Positions 1-10,300 of a stretch of DNA of 11,392 bases are shown piece after piece. Each line of letters starts with the position of its first letter. Position 1 is the stretch's first letter. The notes under the pieces were generated by a model. The model worked only from the letters and a program-made list of their open reading frames with translations, was not told where the DNA came from and did not search any database. The stretch covers positions 1-11,392 of the forward strand of contig QNCL01000024.1 in assembly GCA_003645805.1 (NCBI GenBank). Reading direction: 5' to 3'. This stretch comes from Candidatus Omnitrophota bacterium (lineage in GTDB: Bacteria > Omnitrophota > 4484-213). A program made the translations under genes and the position numbers.

Positions 1-1
1 C

Positions 2-1330
2 CTTAACGGCAATCTCTATGTGCGTGTGCGTCCTGTATTCCATATTGACAACTTAGGAGGAGCGATAAGATGTAAGACAATACGAGATGCAGAGGGTAAT
101 TTCCTCTACTATGAGATTAAAGGTAAATGGACAGAAAAAAGGATATCCTTACACATCCCCAGTGATTTGATTCTCTCTGATGAGAAGGTAGAAGAAATAA
201 AGACCTCCGCAGAGTTGTTTAAACCTCAAACTATCCAGAAGAGCAAGGTGGAGAAGAAAGAGATAGGTGAGAAAGACAAAGATTATCTTCTCTCTGCTCT
301 TAACCCCGAGGAGAAGAAAGGAGAGCAAGAGGTAAAGGAAGAAAGCACTCTTCAAGACACAAGCCAGAGTGCAGATGAGGAGCAGAAAGAGAGATTGAGC
401 ACCTGCCTTATCCTTCTTCCCGATGAGGAAAAAGAAGAAATTGGTAAACTCATTCCTCAAGTTGCCTATGTAAAGAGTTATACCGAGACTTCTCAGTATA
501 TCTCCTCTTTGGGGATGTTTACTGTTTATACGGATATGGTTTACAGGTATTATGATAAGGAAGATAGACTCTTGTTTGAGTATCGCTTCCGCCATAATAA
601 GATTAGCGATGAGCAGACAATAAGCATCAGTCTCTACAATGGAGAGATAGGCAAGGAGTATGGAGAGATAAAGATGGAGGATGGCTCGATAATCAGTATT
701 TCCGATAAGAGCATTCAGTATAAGATCTTCGATTATGAGATGAAAGAGGGGAAGAGGGTATCTATAGAGCCAAAGATAGTGCTTATGAAGATAATGAACA
801 CCAGCAAGGTCTCTCTACCGAGTGAGGAGATTAATTTAGATACCAAGGATGAGGTGAAGATCTATGCTGAGGGAAGATTATACGCTAACGAGAGAGGCAA
901 CCCAGTAGATTACACCCTTCGCTGCATCAAGAATATCTACAATCTTCCCTTGCATACCGAAAAGATATGGCCCAATTCCTCCTTCGTAGAGTACTATACC
1001 GTTAACGAGAAAGCGAGCCAGGCTCTTTGGGACATCTACAAAGAGGCTTATGGAAGCGCTCCTCGCTATCCTCTGTTGGTGGTGGACTATCGCAAGTCTA
1101 CCGAACCCACTCTTTACTGGTCCTACGATTGGAAAAGTTATTATCCTGACCTTGAAGATGCAGAGGTCTCTGAAGAGACGCAGGCTAAATGGGAGCAGAT
1201 GCCTTTCTGGTATGAGGTCTATAATGGCTGGACAGGAGAGTATCTATTCGGTCTAAGTGATTGGCAATACATCCGTTTTAGCCCCGAAGGTAAAGTAATA
1301 GTTCCTCGAGAGGTAAAGACTCTGTTTCCT
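2..1330 (+). other. N-terminal unassigned region of the giant protein, probably beta-rich and extracytoplasmic
   Basis: Residues 1-443 match no family I recognise. The composition alternates charged and aromatic residues (many Y, W and F) in short strands, as in beta-sandwich or repeat-type extracellular domains. A charged stretch very rich in Glu and Lys occupies about positions 190-450 and probably forms a flexible or helical spacer between two folded parts. The second folded part, about 455-1330, contains Trp/Tyr-dense stretches such as YWSYDWKSYYPDL near 1118-1156. It lies on the same side of the membrane helix at 5060-5140 as the glycosidase domain, so it is inferred to be extracytoplasmic. 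Carbohydrate binding is possible given the exposed aromatics, but no motif proves it. The protein continues upstream of the window. Confidence 0.45.
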
Positions 1331-4300
1331 GCAAGTTTAGCCGAACCCCCACCTACAGAGAAAGGAGAGAAGGAGAAGGCAGAGAAAGAGGAGAAAGAAG
1401 AAGGAGCAGAAGAGCCCATTATTACGGTTCCTTCTGTTTCTCCTTCACCCTCCCCCACTTCTACCTCCTCACCTGCCTCCTCTCCTTCTCCGAGCCCCGC
1501 TCCTCTGCTTCCCTCTCCAGAATCTACACCTCCTTCTGAGGAGGGAAATGAGTCCGAGACCATAATTTCTGTTCCTTCTATTTCCTTCTCTCTTCCCCTT
1601 CTTCAGACAGCCCGTGCTCAGAAAGTAGAGATTAGTTCTATCCAGCAAGAGTCTACCCCTTCTGCTCAGTTTGAGCAAGAAAAAGAAGAGAAGGAAAGTG
1701 GGCAGGTGGTGAGGATAGTTAAAGATAAACAGGGCTGGTGGTGGGAGATAGAAGGAAAGAAAGTTCCTCTCCTGTTTGGAGTAGTCTATCAACCTGTGCC
1801 CGATGGAAGGCATATTACCTACTACCGCGATAACTATGCAGAACTGTATCGCTCGTTGCTTCCCAAGGAAGTAGAACGCTTTGACGAAGGAGGATTTGAC
1901 CATGCCCGTCTTCTTTCTGAGCGAAACTTTAAGGTGATAAAGGTCTATGGAGTAAGCACACTGGATGAGGTGGATATTGCCGAGACAAAACGCATCTTCC
2001 GCTGGATGTTTGAAACCTATGGTATCAGGGTAATCATTGTGCATGATGCCGGACTTTATGAGGATCCTACCGATGAGGAGGCAATAAAGAGAGATTTAGA
2101 AAGATTGGCAGAGGCTTATAAAGATGAGCCCTGGCTGTTGGCTTATCAAATAAGCAATGAGAACAACTACTATCTAACCGGAAGGATGTTGGCCGGAGAG
2201 AAAGCCATTATCTCTATGAGTGAAGAGGAATACTATCCCTTTATGAATAGATTAGCAGGAGCGATAAAGGAGGTTGATGAGAACCATCCTGTTCTTTTAG
2301 GCAATGGAGGGCTTAGTCCTTCCGAGGCTTCTTTGATAGCAGAAATGAACAATATCGATGCCCTCTCCATCAACTACTATAGAGAACCAGAGGACCTGTC
2401 TTCTCTCCTTGCCCTTGCGCAAACTACAGGTAAGCCTGTGGGTTTAGGGGAGTTTGGCCAACCTTCGGATGCCCCCGGAGGAAGAAGAGCGCAGAATGCT
2501 TATATCCAGAGGATGTCCTACACTCTCATTTCCAATATGGCGGGAAGAGAAGGCACGGATAATGCTATATTTGGCATCGTCTTTGAGGCTACTGATGAAA
2601 GATGGAAAGAAGGAATGAGCCCACGAGGAGGGACTGAGGCGAGGTTTGGCATCCTTACTCGAGATGAGATGGGCACTTATGACCCTTCTGCTCAATGGTA
2701 TTCTGGAGAAATAAGATTGGTATATATAGGCAAGAGCAAGGAGTATAAGGACGCTTATTATTTAGATTTAGAAGGCAACGGGCAAGGGTTTAATGTGGAT
2801 ACCCTGATCAAATACAGAAAAGAGTGGGGAAGACAGGTTGTAGGCTGGGAGTACTATGATAGGGAAGGAAGGGTTAGGATAGCCCGTGATCCTTCAGATA
2901 ACCTCTATTTTGTAAAGGAATTCTGTGCAGATGAGCCTTCTACCCCCAAGGAGGCATACCTTCTATATATTGACCCTGAAGGGCATTTGCGAGTGAGTGA
3001 AGGTTATATTACTGACCCTCAACCTGTGTCCCTGGAGGAGATAGAAATAGGAGGAAAGACCTTAAAGGAAATAGATGATATGGATGAGAGCAACGAGATT
3101 ATCCGCGACCTGAAGAAAGTGATAGAAAGGGTGGATGCTGTCTCGGGGAAGGAGGAGAGTGATTATCAACTTCTGAGGGTAGAGGTGCGAACCCAGACAG
3201 GAGATGTGTATTATAAATACATTCTTCCCGGAGATAAGTATGCCCGCGCGATCCTCACGGTAAAGGGAGAGACTATCACCGTAGTTACGGAGTGGAACAA
3301 GATTAATCCGCGCATCCCTATGGAGAGTTATCTTGTAGATGTGCATAATGGGCATACCCGCCTTTATATCAGCCATGCCGATGGTTTGGATGTTTTCTAT
3401 ATAGATGAAAAGGAAAGGATTATTCCTGTGAGGGAAGTTAGCGGTAAAGAAACGAGAGTAAAGATAGCCCCGGATAGCACAAACTTAATCAGGGTAAGGA
3501 TATATAACCCCAATACAGGGGAAATCTTCTATCGCTGGTATCGCCCTTATGATCTTCTGATGCGCTGGGAGTTTGAGGAAAGGGGAACAGGAGATGTGCA
3601 TAAAGACTTTACTCCTGACCCTCAGAGAAAAGGTTATAGCAGGTGGAATGGGCAGAGAAGGGTATATGTAGGAAGATGGGATGTGCAAAAGACCAGTTTT
3701 GTAGATAAATACCTACCCGGAACAGATATACCTAAATATAAGGAAACATATCTTATCTCTGATGAACTTCGAACACGCTCAGATTGGAATGAGCAGATAG
3801 GAGGAGTTTTTGCTTGGCAAGAGGAGTATCAGGGCAGAGAAAGGATGCCTGTTCCCAAGAGGATAAGCAATGAAAAGGACTTAACTCCCAGAGACAAGAA
3901 GGAATTAGAGAATTTAGGAAGCAGAGATCTGGAGAAAATAAAACGCACTTACGCTAACGGACATAGCGTATACCTTTACTTTCATCCTCTTGAGCCGATA
4001 AAGACAGAGGTAGGAGTGGTGGATGAGGATCGGAAAGAACTCAAGTTAAATCTATATTGGACAGAAGATCTTGATACTCATAGTGGTTATTATAAGAAGA
4101 CGATAGTGGTGGATAAGGAGAGTTTAGATGGACAGGCAGAGATAATCGCTATTTTTGAAGGGAAGAAGTGGGTAAAGGCAGAGGATATCTTTACCCCGCA
4201 GATATGCAAGGCTTATGAGGAGGAATATAACCGCGATCTATGGAAGGATTTAGCAAAGATAGGCATTGACCGAGAGACTAAACTCAGGGTGATGGAGAAA

Positions 4301-7300
4301 AAACCGCACGCTTTTGATGGAAATAGCACCACTGAAGTTCACTACTCTGAACAGTTCGCTCCTTCCCAGACTATCTACATCAACCCTGCTGACCCTGTTT
4401 GTCCCCAAATAGCCGTAAGAGTTCCCAAAGGAGATGATCAAGAAGAGGAATTCACGATTAATAGATGGTGGAAGGTGAAAGGGGAAGAGAAGGAGTCTTA
4501 CCCCGGACTTCCTCAGGGGAGTGTAACTATAAAAGACGGAGAGAGAACCCTTAAACAATGGGCAGGGAAGGTAGAGAATATAGAGTGGTTTAATCCGGAG
4601 ACAGGAGAGATAGAGGTAAAAAGCATCGCTGCACTAACCGAAGGGAAGTATGAATATGCTTTTGTGTATAATGTTAGGCATACAGACCGAACAGAGCCTT
4701 TAAAAACAGAGATTAAACTTCCTTCTGGAAGGAAGGTTCAGGATATATATGACTATCAAAGAGCAAGACTCCTTCGATCAATACCCATTACTAATGGTAT
4801 AGAGGTAATTCAGTATAACCTTAACTCCAGAATTCCTCAACCTCAGATAGGGTTTGAAAAGGGAGGAGATTGGACCAAAAAGTGGATAGAGATAAGATAT
4901 AGCCCGGAGGAGGTTGTGGAGATAGTAGAAGAAAAGGAAGGAACTGCTCCTAATAATCAGGTGAGACGAGAATATTGTTATGATAAGTATGGAGAACTCA
5001 AAGTTAATTCTCCCCAAAGGTTGGATATTATAGAGAAGTGGAAGAAAGACTCCTTTTCTCCTCTTTCTCTCTGGGTTATTGGCCCTGCTGTAGGAGGGGC
5101 TGTAGTCTTAGGACCTCTGGGATGGATTGCTTCCTTCTTGGGAGAGAGGAAGAGAAAGAAAGAAGAAGAGGAGGAGAGAGGAAGGGGAGGCAACATTAAT
5201 TCTTCCTCCACCCAGCAGATTTCTCAGCAGGAGATAGAAAGGAAGATAGAAAGAATAGGAAAGGAATATAATAGTTTTGATAACCAATTTGGAGAAGGAG
5301 CAAGGGAAGAAGCAGAGGCTTTCTTGAAGGAATGGATTACTCGTGCCCTTAAAAAAGGAAAAACTCTTGATGAAATAATAGAGGAATATTTTGAGGATTA
5401 TAAGGTTTGGCGAGAGATTGTTTTAAGAGAGAGCGAGGAAACCTTTACTTTGAAAGACCTGACTTTGAAAGATCTGTATCTCTGGCATTTAATGAAGAAA
5501 TCAACGCATAACTTCTCCACCTATACTCCCGCCTTCTTTAACTACCTCTTCCATAAAGCCAGAGAGATGCCAGAGGATGAGGTTGCCGAGTTTATAAGCA
5601 CCCATACAAAAAGATGGTTCTCTATTCTTCAACGGCAAATTTGGAAACTTTCTGAAATACTTCCTCCTGGCCATTACCTGAATTATGATGATGTGAACGG
5701 ATTGTTTAGGGATGAAGAGTTTATTCGGAACTATGAGCGTAGATCCGAAGAGGAATATCAGAGATTCATTGAAGAGTTAGGAGATAAGGTAGATGCCCTG
5801 AAGAAGAAAGCAAAAGAGTTTGAAAACGCGGGTTTAACGCCAGAGAAGATAAAGAGAAAGATGCTAAAGACAAAAGAGTTTGCTGAATACAAAGAGTTTA
5901 TGAAAAACAATGCTCATCTGGCAAAGAAGACATATAAGGAGATGAGCGCAGAATGGTTAGGATTTGGGGGATGGTTAGCCACTTTCTGGAATAACTATTA
6001 TCAAGACGCTTTTCTCTTAGCAATGCTCATAGGAATTTCTTATTTCGCCTTGGTCCCTCTCCAGATACTTTCCTTGACTACCTGGGGAGTAGGGGCTATA
6101 GTCAGCATTTCTCTTTTAACTATTGTTGGAGGGATAAAAAAGATACGCTCTTCTTCTGTGGAGCGGATAGACAGAGGATATGAAAATGAGCAGAGCAAGA
6201 GAGAAGGAAAATGGCAAAGACGGGCTTTCTTAGCAGGGGTATTTATTCCCAAGGCATTATGGAATTATTATGTATTCTCACATTTAGGAATAGCCACAAA
6301 AGCCCTTTGGAATGGAGGGTTAGCCTTGGGTGGGCTTAACCTTTCTTTCCTTTCCCCCTTGGTTATCTGCGCGCTTTGGCTACCTTTCATTCTCTTCTTC
6401 TTCCTTGATGTCTTTTCCTTCTTCTATATTGCAGAAGGGGTTGTAGGGTATGTATATGGGAAGAAGATAGGGGTGGGGAGGATAAATTCTTGGAAAGGGT
6501 TAAGAGATAACTTTACGAGCATAGCAGAGAGGTTCAAGAGCAAGATTATTCCTTCTTCCTTGAAACTTTCCCCAGAGCAGAAAGACCTTCTCTGGGCAAA
6601 AGCATGGAATTTGATTATAGAGAAGTTATATGAAGAGGATAGATTAAATGCTAAGGAGAAGGAGAAATATCAATATAAGATAGAAGAAGAAAGGATAGTT
6701 GCCTCACCTGTTTTGCAAGAACCTCCCAGAAATAAAGATGCAGAGGAGGAATTGGTATACTTCGCGAATAGCCTATTTATGAAGATGCCTTCTGCTCCTT
6801 CCTGGGATGACCTTACCTCTTTGACCGTATTCACTCCTATTGGTAACGAGGAGATTATCTATTCATTCGAAGAACTGAATAATTTAGAGAATACCGGTGT
6901 CACCAAACTTACCTATCTAATTAGCCGTTACCCTGATGAGTGGAAGAACTTTATCGAAAGGATGCGAGAGGAGGGCAGGTTTTCAGAAGAGGATTTAGAT
7001 AAGATGGAAAGCCCTACTCTTGGTCAAGTTCTTGAGATAGATAACGATAAATTAAAGCAGGAGATAAGGTTATGGGCTTCTTACAGATTTCAACCTTGGG
7101 CACGCACTTTAAGAGGGATTATGTACTACAAAGATGTTCTGGAGTTCTTAGCCCGAATGCACTTTCCTGATGCTTCTGAGCAAGAGATAAAAGAGAAGGT
7201 TGCTGAGAAATTTCAGTATCTAATTGCTTTAGATAAATACTATCGCTGGAGAAATTCCGATGAAGGAACCGAAGAAAGAAGAAAAGGGGAAGATATAGAA

Positions 7301-10300
7301 TTTCTAATGAGAAGATACCCTAAAATTCTTCAGATAGTGCATATAAGTAGTGAAGATAGAGAGGGTTGGTATACTGCTTGTGCACATAGCAACGAGAAGG
7401 GGGAGATTATTCACTCTTCCAGGATTCGCTTGCCTGGTATGCCTATTTTAGGTCAAGGTAAACCCGAGGGTCAGAATAACGGACTTAAGTTTGTGCGTAA
7501 GGAAAGGATAATGAGTATAGATATAAATCAGGATATGGCTTTCCAGGAGTGCTTTAAGATACCCAATTTATTAGAGGAGTTTAAGAAAGACCCCAGAATT
7601 ACCCTTCTCGGTTTTCCCGAGAAGATATTTACCCATAACTATAGTTTAATAGGCAAGTTCCATGCGTTTGCGGACGAGACATTTGTCACCCTGGTCCAGA
7701 GAATGCTTGCTTACTTAGGCGTGCGCTTTCATTATGGTCATCCAGATATTTGGAGGACATCTACAGTGTTGTCCAAGGGCGGAACCTCTCAATCTTCTTA
7801 TCTTAATGAGGATATTTTTGGAGGATATCAAAGGGTTCTGCAAGGAGATAGGGTAGTATTTGTGGAGTATTTTAGAGCAAAGAAAGGAAGAGAGGTTTCC
7901 TTCCCTACTACCGAAGGAATCTTCAGAAAATTTGGAATGGGAGCAGCCGAACAAGCCCCTTCTCGTTATCTATCTTGGCTTAATACTTCAGAAAACTTTG
8001 GCTTTTCTCGAGGAATGTGTCATAGGTTGGGAGGAATCGGTTTCTTCCTGCGCAAGCCTTGGGTAGTGTTTGGGATCTATAGTTATCTTCTACTCCTCTT
8101 GCTTCTGGGAGTGAGTGGATTCAGTGCTTTTCCTTCAGAGATAATCTTTGGTTTAGTGGCAATCTACTTTACACAAGCAATAAGCACTACTGGATACTTT
8201 GAGTGGGTGCTGGAAAAGGGCTTCCGGAGAGGAAGTATAGAATTCTTCAAGATGCTCATCTTGGAAGGAATGATGCCTTTCTTTATGGCTCATGTCTTTA
8301 CGCACTCTGCAGGGGTAAAAGCAGGGATGAAAGGAGTGGCAAGATATGTAGCCACAGGAAGAGGGTTTATGTTAGAGCATCTGCCTCTATTTACGCGCAA
8401 GCGTTCGGAAGTCTCCATATACAATGGCTTTGGCAGATCACATATCCTCCCCGGGTTTATTCTTACCCTGATTTCCTTAATGGGGATTGCGCTCTGGCAG
8501 AATTTGACACTTATCTGGTCAGCCTTCTACATCCTTATGGCATTTTCCGCCTTTGCGGTGCCTTTCTTGACAAATCCGGGTGCCACACTCCTTACAGTAA
8601 GCGCTGAAAGATGGTGGGAGTTATTTAAAGAGGATGTTAAAGGCTGGTATGGGGCAGTGTTTAAGGGTGAAGGGTATACTCGTCTTCAGAGAGCAGAGAT
8701 GTTTGTTATAGGATTCCCGATATTCTTCACTCTTCTTGCGGTCAATAGTCTAATCGGTTTTATATCTGCACCTTATAGATATATAAAAGAGTATGAGAAT
8801 TTAAAAAAGACAGAAAAAGTAAAGAAAATAAAAGAAGCAGAGGGATTGGACGAGAAAGAGAAGAAAGAGAAGGAGGAAGAAATTAAGAAAATAGAAAGAA
8901 AAGAGATTGGAATATTAGGGAATATAGTAATTAGTTTCTTTTCCGGACTTGCTGTTTTGGGTGTATTGTTTATTATGCCTTATATTTTAACAGGTATTTC
9001 TGTTATTGCCACACCCATTTTTGATATAACAGCTTCTATACCTATTCTTAATGGAGTTTTTGACCTCATAGCTATAATGGGCTCCTCGTACTTAGCTTTG
9101 TTTCAATCGATTAAATCTACTATGCTTCCTACGATAGTGGTGTTTAGTATAGTAACAATAGTCAGTTTCGCAATTTCACTTTCCATTTTTGCCCTTATAC
9201 GGAGAGAAATATCTAACCAAGAACAAATTGTTGAAGGAGAACATAGATACTTCAATCTTTTTGCTCCTTTCACGTTCTTAATCTTTCTCTCTTCTTTAAA
9301 TTTTGCCGCTCCGCTTAATCAATTAATTCCCTCTGTTTCAATGGATTCTATTATACCAATTTTGATTTTAACTTCAGGATTAGGTCTTGCTATTTACATA
9401 GCTCTTTGGATAGATCGGAAACATCGCAGTTCAGTAAGTTGGCTTATGTCAAAATTAGAAACAGCCCCTAAAGATTGGATTGCTATAGGCTCTCCATTGC
9501 ATTATCCCTCATTAGCTTTCTCATTAGCCCAAATTTGGCTTAGAGACTATTTGAAAGGAAAGATTTCATTAGAAGAAATAAATGAGAAACTTCAGCATAA
9601 GAGTTGGGCAGTTCGTTTAGCTGTTATATATTTCTTAGAAGAATTGAACAACGAAGAAGCGATTGAACCTTTGAAAAAGAGCTTTAATGATGATAACGTA
9701 TCTGTATGCTGTGAGGCTAAAAGAGCCTATTTTAAAATACTAAGCAGAAAACTTCTTAAAGTATTAAAAGAGAAGGGAATGTCCACCAAAGAAATGGTAG
9801 ACAACATAAGAAAAGTAATAGATAACCTTGAGGATTATTTTCCTGAAATGCAACAAGAGAAACTTTTAAAGATGGTTATAGATTTAGGGATAAGATTGGC
9901 TAATCAAGGTATTCTGCCTTGTTCAACATTTCAGTATGGAGTTCCTCTCGCAGCGAAGACAGCCAAAGGTAATATAGAATGGTTTAAGCAAAATTTAAAT
10001 GCTCTTGAAGAATTAGCAGTTGAGTTAAATAAGGAAAATATCAATCCTTTTCAGACATTAAAATTATTTGATAAACCTTCCTTATTCACCCACTTCTCCG
10101 CCCTTCGCCTCCGCAAAGGCAGTTCCTATGAAGGTAAACTATATAAGAACGGCTTAACTGATGTTGATAAAATCGCCGCTTCAATTATTGCTTCACCCGA
10201 TACAAAACATATAAGTTTAAATATCCAAGATAAACAAATCACATTCAACATAGACAGAGACCTACTTACCAAACTTCATCTTTCTGATGGTGAAATAGCT

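Noticed and set aside
54..75. Shine-Dalgarno-like AGGAGG followed by an ATG at 70-72
   Set aside because: The ATG is followed directly by TAA and is out of frame with the giant reading frame. The AGGAGG encodes Gly-Gly within it, so this is not a start site.
1586..1630. Possible signal peptide end (SLPLLQTARAQ) that could mark an internal start or cleavage site
   Set aside because: The hydrophobic run is too short, no start codon or basic n-region precedes it, and it sits in the middle of a continuous linker.
1469..2044. A 191-codon minus-strand open frame opposite the linker and the glycosidase start
   Set aside because: It lies antisense to the Glu-rich and Pro/Ser-rich coding sequence, which lacks reverse-strand stops. 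The product is low-complexity Arg/Gly/Leu without a domain, so it is a shadow frame.
8203..8607. A 134-codon + strand open frame overlapping the GT48 membrane domain
   Set aside because: It is in another register on the same strand. Its translation has no family resemblance, while the giant frame carries clear GT48 motifs over exactly these bases.
8783..8905. Poly-purine (AAG/GAA/AAA) tract considered as a slippage or frameshift site
   Set aside because: The frame continues intact on both sides, and the tract encodes a plausible charged helix. There is no alternative long frame to shift into.
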